A stretch of DNA of 64,000 nt from Przewalskia tangutica (GCA_029844215.1 CM056728.1:56707789-56771788), one strand, 5' to 3'. Positions 35,163-46,800 are shown, numbered from the stretch's first letter. Notes: generated from the letters alone by a model not told the origin. Numbers and translations are program-made.

Positions 35163-37161
35163 CTTTTGTCACGACCGTTCGGGGCGTGGTCGTGCCTTAC
35201 CCGCACCCAGTAGTCATACATCCAGTGTCAGTGGAACATAAGGCAAGACAGAAATATTATAAAAATAAAGCAGTTTATCGAAGAAAAGCTTGCCTTCGGC
35301 ATATATATAACCCAAGTTTTGCGATTACATCCCAAATGTACAATAGGACTACAGGACCTCAAGAAGTAAACCACTATGGCGGGACGGGGCCCGCCATACC
35401 TGAATGTACAAAACTATCTACAATCTGGGGATATCATACCCAAAAGTAGAACCTCGGAGAAGATGGAGCTCACGACACCAAAGCAAAGATCCTAAGGATG
35501 TGGATCTAGCACTGCTTGCCTTACCTGCGGCATGAACGCAGCCCAGAAGGAGGTCGATGTGAGATACCAAGTATGTGAAGCGTAAAGTACTTAAATGAAA
35601 TCAAGTATTTAAAACCATTTGCAAATCAGTTCAATTGCACATAGTGCCATATCACAAACAAGAACAATAATAGGTAAATCATGTTAGTCTTTTCTAGGCG
35701 CGAATGATCGAAGCAAGGCGATCGCCCATAGTATCATTATGCGTGCCTAATCCTCGACTCCGCGATCCGCATAGGTCACACAGACGCGTGAGGTATTCCT
35801 CGCATCGGGGTAGCTAACCGGTACCTCGCGGACTCGCGATCGCGCATAGTCTCGATAGACGCGTAGTCACACGGACCGCATAGGGCATCCCCGTCGGGAT
35901 AAAACACCGAATGATCAATCACGGAACTCCGCGACTCGCATAGTCACATAGACTGCATAGGCCGTATAGACCCGCATCAAGGGTGGCAAGCCCTCGGTAT
36001 AACAAGTCAAGGGGGTAGGTTATATAGTAATAGAACAACAGACTTACCGTTTAGCAATGTAAGCACAGCAAGAATGACCCCCTTTCACAACATCACAAGA
36101 CACTAACACACGTAGCATCATAATATGTCTATTTATCAACAATCTTACTACACCTTACAGAAATCAATACAAGGTTTTTATAACAATTAAGTAAACAGTT
36201 CCTTTTATCTTTCTTAAGTTGTTATACCTAACTTCCCATAAAGCTAGTATAACTCTTAAGCTTTTGTTTAAAAACCAAATATTTCTCTTCTGTTAAAAAT
36301 GATTCAGTATTCTTTTGAAATGCATCAAGATTCTTATTATTCAGGCTTAAGTCAAAAGACATTGCTGTAGTTATTATTCAGGCTTAAGTCCGAAGACATT
36401 GCCGTAGTTATTATTCAGTTAACACACGTACGTCTACCGTACTATATATATTTTAAAATATCATGCTCAAGAGTATAGGAAGAATCACATACCTTCTTGG
36501 CGAACTCCACCTGCCAAGTCGAATATGTCGCGCGCAGAGAATCAGCCTATAATAGTCAAATACGTCTATCAACGTCTAGACTACTCATGCGATTCTAGCG
36601 AGAGGTTCTCTATTCTATGGGAATTTGGGCAGCACTTCCCTACCCTAAGCTATACGATCTCTTTGTAAAAACGATCTATGTAGTACAGTTCAATTATTCT
36701 TCTTTTATACCCTTCTACTGTGATAACAGTTCAATTCTATTCTGTAATATCCTTCTAAGTATCTATACTTATTCCTATACTTCTACAGTATGTATTCTCT
36801 AATTACAAAAAAAGGATAAGATTATTTACCTCGGTAAGCCCAATAATATCCTAGATAAAAGTCGATCATGAGCGAGGTTTAGCTTCTAGTCTGAACGCTC
36901 CGATAGCTCCAAGAACCCTTAGAAGTTTCCAACAACTTCTACTAAATACTATACGGGATTTGGGCTAGGGTATTTTGGTATAGTAACTACACTTGGAAGA
37001 CAACTTTTCTACCAAGGGAGGGGGGGAGGCTCTCGGCTAAGCTCAACTCAAGAGGGGGGGGGGGGAGAAGGCTTCTTGGACGAGAACTCTAAGGAGAGGG
37101 GAGGGATTTTGGAGACTTGGAAATAGATTTGTGGATGAAGAACTCTTCATCTTAAGGGGGG

Positions 37162-37169
37162 TATTTATA
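37162..37169 (-). promoter_or_regulatory. LTR TATA box (T6 right LTR, the 5' promoter)
   Basis: Minus-strand TATAAATA followed by a C run. Confidence 0.6.
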
Positions 37170-37351
37170 GGTCAAGCAAAGGCCAACCAATGGCCAAGAT
37201 GAAGCCAAGTGCAAGGCAAGTGTATGGTGGGGATTTGCCCAAGTGCACCCTAACCTACTCCACAAAACATTGACCCATGTTTTAGGCCACAAAACAAGCC
37301 ACCAATTCATGCCCATCGTCCAAGGGGGGGACGCCCACTTTACCGTCCAAT

Positions 37352-37373
37352 GAGGGTGACAAGTGTCACCCTC
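37352..37373. promoter_or_regulatory. U3 palindrome (T6 right LTR)
   Basis: Arms GAGGGTGACA and TGTCACCCTC around AG. Confidence 0.55.
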
Positions 37374-37768
37374 CCGTTGGTCTAAAATGTTTCGTCTCTC
37401 GGAAAAATCCGCAAAAATTATAAATGACATAGCCGTAATTTACCCTACGCAAGTTTTGTTAAACGTTTCGTCGGAAGACCATTCGTTTAGTGAGTTGTGC
37501 CCAAAAAACGTCTCATGCCTAAACTTTAAGGCTAAACTTTCGTACGTACGCCCTCACGTACATACTCTGGAAATATGGGGTATAACAGCTAGCACCCCTA
37601 GGAGGGGGGGGGATACTTTCGGCCAAGGGGGAGGGGCTCTCGGCCAAGGGGCCTCACCAAGGGGGGAGGGGGAGGCTAGGACGAGAACTTCAACACAAAA
37701 AGGGGGGGAAGAGCTTTCAAGACTTAGCACAATTTTTGGATGAAGAAGTCTTCAAAGGGGGGGGGGGG

Positions 37769-37776
37769 TATTTATA
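37769..37776 (-). promoter_or_regulatory. LTR TATA box (T5 right LTR)
   Basis: Minus-strand TATAAATA followed by at least ten C. Confidence 0.6.
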
Positions 37777-38193
37777 GGTCAAGCAATGGCCAACCAATGG
37801 CCAAGATCATGCCAAGTGCAAGGCAAGTGTAGGGTCAAGATTCATCCATGTGTACCTTATCCATCTACTACACAAATATCACAAAATATCCTACCAACTC
37901 TCACTCTCCAAATCGTCCAATGCCGCCCCACACGTCCACCAATGAGAGGGTGCCAAGTGTTGCCCTCTCGTTGGTCCAAAACATTTCGTCTCTCGGAAAA
38001 ATCCGCAAAAAATATAAATGACATAGCCGGAATTTTCCCTTCGCAAGTCTTGTAAAACGTTTCGTCGAAAAACGATTCTAATCGGGTGTTGTTCACAAAA
38101 AAAAAAAAATCGAACCTTGCCTACTTTAAGCTTCAAACTTTTCTACGTACGTCCTCACGTACATACTCTGGAAATACGGGGTATAACAATCAT

Positions 38194-38950
38194 TAACTGG
38201 GAACACTCTGGATGGATCTCCGATACTCTTCCGAAACATAGCAACATGGAAGACCGGACATACTGCCTCCTAAGTCGGACGACAGTGCTACCTTATAGGC
38301 AACCTGGCCTATTCTACAAATGATCTTAAAAGGCCCAAAGTACCTCGGGCTAAGTTCCCCCTGCTTTCCGATTCTCGTCACACCCTTCCGGGGTGGTACC
38401 TTCAAGAAGACCCACCGTCAACCTGAACTCCAAGTGTCGACGCCGATTATCCGCACGACTTCGGTGACTCGAGCCGCGATAACCTCTTCTGGATAAGCTT
38501 CACCTTATCCACATCCTGCTGAATCAAGTATGGACCAACTATCTGAACCTTGCCAACATCGAACCAATCGACCGGCAACATACACTTCCGCCCATACAAG
38601 GCTTCCTAAGGCGCCATCCGAATACTGAAATGGTAGCTATTATAATACTCACTCAACAAGAGGCAAATAATCCTCACAGCTACCCCTGAAATCAAAACAC
38701 CGGCCCGTAACCTACCCTCAAATGTCTGGATAATATGCGTTGTTTGTCCGTCGGCCCGAGGGTGGATACAATACTGAGACTCACCTGAGTTCTTAACCCC
38801 GCCTGGTAAAACCTCCAGAAAAAAGAAATAGTCGTAAACTGGGCTCCACTGCCTGTCATAAATTAAAAGTAGGAACCCCGTGCAGCCTTACAACCTTCCT
38901 GATATATAACACCTCGCATAACCCTCCGCCGAGTAAACAATCCTGACTGA
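38194..38950 (-). pseudogene. Integrase remnant of T4
   Basis: Longer than in T5 and T7. It includes the SH3-like C-terminal piece (KVPPRKGVTRIGKQGELSPR, then FGPFKII and GQVAYKVALS, 38193-38405), the WFDVG/VQIV region (about 38540-38580), and the end of the core to about 38950. A frame at 38888-39136 runs from the non-pol module directly into the IN motif SVRIVYSAEGYAR, which marks the deletion junction. No chromodomain follows; the frame stops near 38193. Confidence 0.8.
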
Positions 38951-39136
38951 AAGACAAGATGGGATGACCTCATCGGCCCGACTACTGGTCGAACGCATCC
39001 ACGAACTCGTACGATGGTTACCTAAACTTGGGCCTAACACCCTCGTGACCCTATCATCTAGCGGGACCACCTCAAACTGACCCCACCACAATCCGGGTTG
39101 CGGGTTGACCCGCGATATGGCCTCAACCCGACCCAC
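38888..39136 (-). pseudogene. Shared non-pol module ORF (T4 copy), fused to IN
   Basis: An 82-codon frame: QFEVVPLDDRVTRVLGPSLG, then HRTSSWMRSTSSRADEVIPS, then IN-derived SVRIVYSAEGYAR. It shows that the module was joined in frame to IN when pol was lost. Matches T5 and T7 at most residues. Function unknown. Confidence 0.55.
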
Positions 39137-39538
39137 TTCGTACTAAACTCTCGTTCCTGGTCCGGAACAATCTCACTATTCAAGTCATGAGAACCTAGTG
39201 GTCTTCTAAGCTCAACTACCCACTTCCATTTCACACCACTTATGGACTTATCACCTGAATATACTCCACGTATACAATGTACCCCGACAACGATCAAACG
39301 TACAATCCTTTACTCAAGACGGCCTTGCATCTAAGGTTTCCATGGTTATCTGTATTCTATGGCTCACAATCTCCATGGCCCCAAACTTACCCTTTTCAAC
39401 TAACCATGTTTTCTAATCACAACTTACACAATGCTATCCGAATATAACACTTAACATTAGGTCATCATATCACGCATACTAGTCTCTAGAGGGTTAAAGA
39501 TATACCTGTAACTATCGCTTCACTCTCCCTTTGTTGCT
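39137..39538. other. Unassigned family-specific spacer (T4)
   Basis: About 400 bases between module and gag, matched by T5, T7 and (39290-39420) T8. No gene is seen. Confidence 0.45.
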
Positions 39539-40997
39539 CTAATCCAAATCATGCTCTGCTGGGCGCATAGCTATAGAAGGTGATGAACCAGCCACTGATC
39601 CCGAAGGCTGAGTCGTAACATCCGCGCCACCTCTGGTCGGACAATTTCTCGCAAAATGGCCCTGCTGGCCGCAAGCATAACAAGTTGTCGAAGTAGTACG
39701 ATACTCCCCACAATGACACCTACCACAACGGCCATACCGAGGTGGGGGTGGCCTCCTCTGGCTAACACCCCTTCCTCTCCGAACCACTGAATCCGCAACT
39801 GACCTGGTAGGCTGAGTCCTCCCTCCGGTATCCCTCCTACTAGGACATTCTCTCCTCACATGGCCCTGACGGCCGCAGGTAAAACAAGCATTAGTAAAAA
39901 GACGACATTTCCCGGGATGACGCCTACCACATAGTGAACACTGAGGGAAAACTGAATCTGGCTGGCTAGAACCTATGTAAATCTGTGAACCAGAAACCCT
40001 GGAGCTCTGACCAACTCCTGCATACCCCGAACGTCCTGAAGCCTGTGGAGGACCACTCTGTACTGGCGGAGGCGCATAACCAGTCTGCTGCTGAGAAGGT
40101 CCGCCTCGAAAGTTACCAAAGGACCCTGCTGTTCTGGCCCTCTTCTGCTGATCTTGGTTAATCCGTCGATCTCTACGTTCCTCAGTCTGCTGCGCATAAG
40201 CCTGTACGCGGGCAATGTCCATGCCCGGCTGAAGAGCTACTCCTGTACAACTCTCTGCTAGATAATCGTCAAGTCCTGTGACATATCGGTGCACTCTATC
40301 CTCCATGTCTGCCACTAAAGCGGGGACATAACGAGCCAATGAGTCAAACTCTATACTGTATTCCCGAACCGTCCGCCCGTTCTGCCTCAACATCATAAAT
40401 CTATCTGCCCGAGCTCTCCTCATCTGCGAGGGCAAGAAGTGTAGGAAATGCCTCACGAGAACTCGTCCCAACCGGTTGGAGGCGCATGCTCCCGGGACGA
40501 TTCCTATGAATCAAACCGGGCGGTGCAGATCACGCGGCCGATGTGAACTCAATACCACCGACTGCTCTGCAGGCCTTGATCATTCTCATGATCCGCTATA
40601 ATCGTCGAATAAACTCCCGAGGATCTTCTCGATTCTTGATCCATAGAACTCGGGTGGATCGCACTCGAAGTCCCAAGTCTCAAACTATCGGATCTAGGGT
40701 GAACTCATCGGTACTACCGAACCACCGGCTCCGTCGTCCTCATTCCCATCGCCCTAGCTAGTAATCGGGCCATCTCCTGTAACTCATATCCTCGGCTCCT
40801 CGGTCGTGGAACCGAGACTCGTATCGTAGTCTCGTGAATACCGCCGCTCTAAACTCTCCACGGGGCTAGCGGCGTCGCAGAACTCCCCACTGAAATACCA
40901 CCTTAGGTAATGATCGGGCGGTGCCTCGTAACCTCTCGTGTTCTACTCGTAGCTCCTCTGCCTTGCCCCTCGGGCCTGGTTGCCTGCGTAGAGGCAT
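39539..40997 (-). pseudogene. gag: Gag of T4 with two nucleocapsid modules
   Basis: The largest open frame of the window (39539-40471, 310 codons) covers capsid (RARADRFMMLRQNGRTVREY, FDSLARYVPALVADMEDRVH, LQPGMDIARVQAYAQQ), a Gln/Gly-rich linker, and two CCHC modules: CSLCGRRHPGKC with CFTCGRQGHVRREC, then CGRCHCGEY with CYACGQQGHFARNC. T3 has only the second. The N-terminal part up to the start codon at 40997 (MPLRRQPGP) is broken by frameshifts, several at CTG/CAG sites. Capsid and RNA-binding protein of the particle; possibly still partly coding. Confidence 0.88.
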
Positions 40998-41105
40998 AAC
41001 GGGTACATAAGAATACGCGCAGGAGTCCAACTTATCACACATCTCTAAGGCACGATCTCGAGTGAGAAGAATGGAAACCAATCCTAAATATCCTGCGACC
41101 TCCAC

Positions 41106-41136
41106 GATTATAGGTGTGGTGCATAACACGATAATC
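41106..41136 (-). ncRNA. Leader stem-loop (T4)
   Basis: Stem GATTATCGTGT with ACACCTATAATC; the loop has ATGCAC in place of GTGCAC. Confidence 0.5.
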
Positions 41137-41182
41137 AAGACTCTACTAGATACGGTCTATAGACACTTTCCGAGGATTAAGC

Positions 41183-41193
41183 GCTCGATACCA
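41183..41193 (-). other. Primer-binding site of T4
   Basis: Minus-strand TGGTATCGAGC, CAG shortened to CG. Confidence 0.75.
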
Positions 41194-42011
41194 CTTTTGT
41201 CACGACCGACCTCGGGCGCGAGTGCCTTACCGGGCACCCTAGTGATACAACATTAGAAAACCGTGAAATAAAAACTCATAAAAGATAAACAGTGAAATAA
41301 GAAAACAAAGCTAACCAAAGCGGTTACCTTTACGTATATATAAATAAAAACTTGAAGTTACATCCTTTACAAACCCTGCCCACAACAGTACTATAGACCT
41401 CTAAGAGTTTAAGAACAACAACGACGGACAGGCCCCGCCTACTTCGAATGTATAAGAACCTACACTCTGGAATCATACCACAAGATAAGCCTCCGAGAAA
41501 CGGAGCTTCCTAAAACGCTGAATCGTGATCCATGAGCGAGGATCAACAATCGTGTACCTCACTGCGGCATGAACGCAGCCCGATGGAGGTCGATAACAGT
41601 ACAGTATGTGAAATCTTGAGATGAAATCATAATAATCTGTATAAAAATAGGAGACATGTATGATAACCAAACTACAGTACACAATATATAAGCAGTCATG
41701 TCAAGCCAGGGACTCACGCCCTCAAAGTCATCACCCAAATATATCCGTGGGTATCATGCCCACAATATCAATCATGCCCGTGGAATTCCTTCCTCACTGC
41801 CGGCAGTTCATGATATAATAACATCAAGGAATACACATGAACACCAGGTCCCACCTGTGTTATAAAAACCGTACGGGGTAAGTACGAAGGCATAGCCAAC
41901 TACTAGAACCTACCGTACCAACAATGCTATAAAACTGCATCGCGAGGTCTTTCTAGACCGCCAAATGATCGAAGCTGGGCCATTCGCCCTCAGTATCATT
42001 TGTGCGAGCCT

Positions 42012-42255
42012 AATCCTGGAACTCCCGCAGTCCGCATAGGCCACCTAGGCCCGCATGAGGTATTCCTCGCATCGGGGGTAGCTAACCCGCGGCAACATCC
42101 TGGACTCCCGCAATCCGCATGGCCACATGGACCGCATGAGGTATTCCTCGCATCGGCGTAACACACCCGGTGGTTCCTGGAACTCCCGCAGCTCCGCATA
42201 GGTCCCATGGACCCGCATGAGGTATTCCTCGCATCGGGGGTAGCTAACCCGCGGC
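42012..42255. repeat. Three-unit tandem array in the T4 LTR
   Basis: Units of about 80-85 bp beginning CCTGGAACTCCCGCAG and containing CCGCATGAGGTATTCCTCG; the middle unit is shortened. Same slot as the CCGCATAG zone of T5. Confidence 0.8.
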
Positions 42256-44085
42256 AACAAAACAAGTCAGGGGGGTATGTGATGTAATACAAGCGCAACC
42301 GGCTTATCGTAAACAACATAAGCACAACAAGAAAACCCCCTTCACATAAAAGTCCCAAGATACTAACGTCCGTAGTATCCTAGCATGCTTACTTATCAAA
42401 CCAACAAGAAAGTATTACAAGGCTATCACAAGCAAACATAGGCAAGTTACTCACACAAGGTACTTTTATTTCATGTCAACAAATCCGGGTTTTAACCCCA
42501 AAGTACTACATACTTTAACTCTTTAAAAAGATCCATTTCTTCCACAAAAGTCACACGATACCCGTAGTATCAAAATAGAGTAACTATCTTTTTAAGTAAA
42601 CCAAAACAATTTTCATACCTTCTTTTTAAACCAACTTAAGACAAAAGCATGCCTTCTTTTTTTAAACCATTTTAAGACAAAACCATGTCTTCCTTTAAAA
42701 CAAAAACACTTCAAATTTTCAAGTCTCTCTCTTTTATAAATCAAGTCCCTTATTTTGGAATTTTAAGAAAATCAAAACTTGTTTTTAATGATCTTAGTAA
42801 AGCAGCCATGATCTAGGAAATGTAATACAATTTTGTCTGATCTTAGCTTCTATGCAGATGGAAGATTCTACTTGTTTTAAGTTAATTATTAGTCATTACA
42901 TTTTTCTTTATTAACGCTGCAATGGTTTGTTCGATACTCATTCCCATTTCCGAAATCAATAGAACATTATTATTAAAAACCAAGTACTCATTACTCACGA
43001 ATGAGGTTTCACAACTTTCTACACAATTCAAGTTCTTCACATATCATATCAAGTCAGATATAAGTCAAGTCTCTTATCTTTTAAAATCAATAAACCGTTC
43101 TTTTACCTACATAAAGTCGTTATAATTAACTTCCCATAAAGCCATTATAACACTTTATGTTTTAAACCAACCAAATTCGTTTAGCACACGTACGTCTACC
43201 GTACTACATAGTTCACAACAATCATGCTAGAAAGGATAGGAAGAGGTTCACATACCTCGCGACGATTATCGACAATTAGCAAAACGCTCCAAAGTACTAT
43301 AACCTTGCTAGCCTTTTCCACCCTTCAAGTAGAATACGCTACTCGTAGTACTTCAACCTATAATGGCCATAAAACGTCTATTAACTTCTAGATCCATTCG
43401 TAGAACATTTCTAAGTACAAGGTTCCATATTCTACGGAAAATTCGGCAGCACCTCCCCCCCTGTAACCACATAAATAACTTTCAATATCAAGGCCCGCTA
43501 CCAAGCCAACAACTCAAAGGGGATTACACGTCTAACCGGACGTGTACAATTCTGCCCCATAATAATACTACAAGTCTACTGTAAATACAGTCCAATATAA
43601 ATACAGTTCAATTCTTTTTAATCATCCTTCCATATATCTTATACTCAATTATACATTACTACAACATGTAATCTCCAATTCTGATAGGGGATAAAGATCA
43701 TTACCTCGATAAGCCCAAAATTATCCAAGATTTATAAGTCGATCCTGAGCAACGTTTAGCTCCAATTCCTTACGCTCCAACCCGCTCCAAGCAACCCTTA
43801 GAAGTTTCTAAACAACTTCTCTTAACACTTCATCCAACTATGAAGATTTTCCTAGGGTTTCATTTTACGACTATTGGAATAAAGTAGTATTTCTGGGCTC
43901 TTATGTTGGGATTACTTTAGAATACCACTAGGGATACTAGGCTAAGGTATTTGGGATAACAACAACACTTGAAGAATTTTTCTACACAAAGGGGGAGTTT
44001 GGACGAGAACTACACTAAGGAGGGATTATATTTTTGTCTTGGAAACTCTTAAGTGTGGATGAAATAAGTCTTGCAAACAAGGGGG

Positions 44086-44093
44086 TATTTATA
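44086..44093 (-). promoter_or_regulatory. LTR TATA box (T4 right LTR, the 5' promoter)
   Basis: Minus-strand TATAAATA followed by five C. Confidence 0.6.
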
Positions 44094-44267
44094 GGCCAAC
44101 CAATGGCTAGGATCAAAGCAAGTGTAAGGTGTAGATTGGGGACATGTGTGTGTGGGTTCTACCAACCACATGTCCACCACAAAAATGGGACAAGTGGCTT
44201 GCCACTTGTCCACCAAAAAAACGCCCAAGGACACTTGTCCATCACCAATCGGCCAACATGGCCACAT

Positions 44268-44286
44268 GGGGGTGACACGTGTCGCC
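44268..44286. promoter_or_regulatory. U3 palindrome with G-box core (T4 right LTR)
   Basis: GACACGTGTC core, about 180 bases upstream of the TATA box. Confidence 0.5.
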
Positions 44287-44609
44287 CCCTACTCGTCCAA
44301 AATATTTCATCTTCCGAAAATATTCGTAAAGCCAAAAATCCGAAAATAAAGTGGGCCCCACAAAACCGTAAATTTTCCCCGTGGGCCCCACGTGACCAAT
44401 TCCGGAAATAAAATTCCATAATCCTCTAATATTCCAAAAAGTCCGAATACCAAATCTGGGAATCCAATTCCCATTAACGAACCTTTTTCCTTCACAAAAT
44501 CCGGAAACTTTTCCGTCGAAAAATCACATCTTTCTTCCTTTCCAATTTTTATGTTGTATTCTCGTACGTACGTCCTCATATACATACTCTGGAACTACGG
44601 GGTGTAACA

Positions 44610-45812
44610 CAATGTACATTGGGCTAAGTTTCCCCTTCTTTCCGAACCTCATCACACCCTTCATGGGTGATACCTTCAAGAAGACCCAATCGTCTACCTG
44701 AAACTCCAAATGTTGACGCCGATTATCTGCATAAGACTTCTGCCGACTCTGAGCTGCTAACGATGCATCTGGATAAGCTTCACCTTATCCACAACCTGCT
44801 GAATCAAGTCTGGGCCAACTAACTGAACCTCGCCCACGTCGAACCAACCAATCGGCGACCTACACTTCCACCCATACAAAGCCTCATATGGCGCCATCTA
44901 AATGCTAGAATGGTAGTTGTTGTTATAAGCAAACTCCACAAGAGGCAAATGATCCTCCCAGCTACCCCTGAAATTAATCACACAGGCTCGCAGCATATCC
45001 TCAAGTGTCTGGATAGTACACTCTGCCTGCCCGTCGGTCTGAGGATGAAACGCAGTACTTAGACTCATCTGTGTCCCTAACCCCTTCTGGAAAGACCTCC
45101 AGAAGTTAGTCGTAAACTGGGCTCCTCTGTATGATATAATCGATATAGGAACTCCATGCAGTCTCACAATCTCCCTGATATACAATCTAGCATAATCCTC
45201 AGCCGAATACGTAGTCCTGACTGAAAGAAAGTGGATTGATTTAGTCAGCCTGTCGACAATAACCCAGATGGAATCACACTTCCTCTGAGTACGAGGTAAC
45301 CCTATAACAAAATCCATATTGATCACCTCCCACTTCCATGTCGGAATATCAATAGCCTGCAATAGCCCACCGGGCTTCTGGTGCTCAACCTTGACCTGCT
45401 GACAATTAGGACACTGAGCAACAAAACCTGTCACGTCCCTCTTCAGGCCATCCCACCAATACATACAATCTGAGGTCATGGTACATCTTAGTCGACCCCG
45501 AATGAATAGAATAATGAGCATGTGTGCCTCCCCCAGAATCTGCTGACGAAGTCCTGTAACATCGGGAACACACAATCTGCCCTCAAATCTTAGCACCCCA
45601 TCAGGCGCTACCTCAAATAGACTATTCTCCTCTCGAAGAGTCGTATCTCGATACCTTATCATGACTGGGTCCTCATACTGTCGCCTCTTCACCTCATCAA
45701 TGATGGATGACTCGGCAATCTCACGAACCCGTACCCCACTATCATCGGTATCGACCAATCGAACCCCAAGGCTCGCTAGCTGATGGATCTGACGGACCAT
45801 GTCCTGTCTACC
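44610..45812 (-). pseudogene. pol: Integrase of T3, split from RNase H by T8
   Basis: The frame 44898-45800 (300 codons) runs from IHQLASLGVRLVDTDDSG through the zinc-binding region (FVAQCPNCQQVKVEHQ) and core (MDFVIGLP, VIVDRLTKS, AEDYARLYIREIVRLHG, FHPQTDGQAE, TIQTLEDMLRA) to AYNNNYHSSI. The C-terminal piece at 44610-44709 (WVFLKVSPMKGVMRFGKKGK, then LSP) ends at the T4 LTR. The second Asp of DD35E is changed: ISYRGAQF where T3 relatives have ISDRG. The first zinc His pair is disrupted by a local frame change (AHMLIILFIRG). Catalytically dead. Confidence 0.93.
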
Positions 45813-46569
45813 AGGCTTGTCACACCCCGAACCCCGGGCCCTTGACTGGTGCCCTACCTGGGCACCCTCCTATTCATACAATACAATATACCGCGGAAGA
45901 TAAATAACACTCATTTCTTTTTCTTAAAACCAAGGCAAAGCCGATAAGGCTGCCATAATATAAATCACCCAAAAAGGGTATACACTGTCCAACAATGTAA
46001 ATACAACTCTAGCCAGTCCAGCCCACATATGAATACAGACCTCTAAGATTTTGGAAAAATACTATGATGGAACAAGGCCCCGCTGTACCTCTGAATATAC
46101 CTATCCATAATGACAAGCTCCAGAACATTGGAGCTATCCCAAAATGCTGAACAAGGATCCTAAGCTCACGGATCCACAACTATGTACCTAGACCTGTGGA
46201 CATGAACGCAGCCCCCCAAAGGGGGTCAGTACAACAGGTACCAAGTATGAAAAGAAAATACAGTACAATAAACAAGATCATAACTGTACAAAAGAATGAC
46301 AGGGGCAAGTATGAAAATCAAATACCAGATTCTACCGTGTCATATAACAATCAGAGCCAACTATACCTTGTATCACTGTACTACTATAACACCGTACCAC
46401 TTTCACATATGAAAGTCATGTCAAAATCAGGGACACCTGCCCTCAGCAGATAATATCACAAAAACATGCTCGTGGAATACAACATCATTGTTAGCATGTA
46501 ACGAGCATAATATATAACCAGTTATGTCAAAGTTAGGGACACATGCCCTCAAAGTCATTATACAATTCT

Positions 46570-46800
46570 AACCATGGGTCTATTTCACCCGCATAGGTCA
46601 CGTGGACCCGCATGAGGCAATTTCCTCGCATAGGACTGTTTCACCCGCATAGGTCACGTGGATCCCGCATAGGTCACGTGGATCCGCATGAGGTATTCCT
46701 CGCATAGGACTATTTCACCCGCATAGGTCACATGGACCCGTATGAGGTATTCCTCGCATAGGACTATTTCACCCGCATGGACCCTGTGGGCCCGCAATGA
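46570..46800. repeat. CCCGCATAGGTCACGTGG tandem repeats, T8 LTR
   Basis: About four irregular units of 50-60 bp with CCGCATAGGTCACGTGG, CCGCATGAGG and CCTCGCATAGGACTATTTCA. Confidence 0.8.

Larger units (their letters stand above)
15519..37587 (-). mobile_element. Chromovirus T6 with full gag-pol remains, interrupted by S2 and T7
   Basis: Flanked by a perfect TSD GCTAG (15514-15518 and 37588-37592). Left LTR is 15519-17853, right LTR 35167-37587. The interior holds gag (33978-34968 and 24345-24720), PR, RT, RNase H, IN and a chromodomain down to a stop at 21113. S2 sits beside its polypurine tract and T7 sits inside gag. It is the only element here with all domains, although every frame is broken in this sequence. 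The two LTRs are nearly identical outside the CAG/CTG patches, which argues for recent insertion. Confidence 0.95.
35167..37587 (-). repeat. T6 5' LTR (right)
   Basis: TGTCACGACC to TGGGGTATAACA, 2.4 kb, flanked by TSD GCTAG. Nearly identical to the left LTR over long stretches (for example 36054-36560) but with patches of CAG-to-CGA changes (36655, 36672). TATA box 37162-37169, palindrome 37352-37373, donor-like site 36826-36832. Confidence 0.95.
3615..38188 (-). mobile_element. Non-autonomous chromovirus T5, interrupted by S1 and T6
   Basis: Flanked by a perfect 5-bp TSD ATCAT. Left LTR is 3615-10488, holding S1. Interior is 10489-12791, only about 2.3 kb. Right LTR is 12792-38188, holding T6. 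After removing the guests, both LTRs are about 3.3 kb. The interior has a shortened gag, the shared non-pol module and a fragment of IN, and no PR, RT or RNase H. The two LTRs are very similar apart from patches of CAG/CTG-associated differences, which suggests fairly recent insertion. The element could only have moved with proteins from a relative such as T3 or T6. Confidence 0.92.
12792..38188 (-). repeat. T5 5' LTR (right), split by T6
   Basis: Own sequence is 12792-15518 plus 37593-38188. It starts TGTCACGACC directly next to the PBS and ends GGGGTATAACA. It matches the left T5 LTR closely. Donor-like sites are at 14809-14818 and 15183-15189, the TATA box is at 37769-37776, and a long G run precedes it. 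The first 400 bases differ from the left copy by many short losses at CAG, CTG and C runs. Confidence 0.92.
2488..44609 (-). mobile_element. Non-autonomous chromovirus T4, interrupted by T5
   Basis: Own segments are the left LTR fragment 2488-3214, interior 3215-3614 and 38194-41197, and the right LTR 41198-44609. The interior (about 3.4 kb) holds, in minus-strand order, the PBS, the stem-loop, gag, the non-pol module, an IN C-terminal remnant, the 3' UTR and the polypurine tract. PR, RT, RNase H and the first part of IN are gone. The right end cuts the IN frame of T3 at 44609/44610. T5 entered the 3' region with TSD ATCAT (3610-3614 and 38189-38193). The left LTR is truncated, so the TSD of T4 itself cannot be verified. 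Confidence 0.85.
41198..44609 (-). repeat. T4 5' LTR (right)
   Basis: TGTCACGACC next to the PBS, ending GGGGTGTAACA at the cut in T3 IN; 3.4 kb. It contains a three-unit tandem array (42012-42255), donor-like sites 43249-43258 and 43701-43707, TATA box 44086-44093 and a G-box palindrome (44268-44286). Confidence 0.93.
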
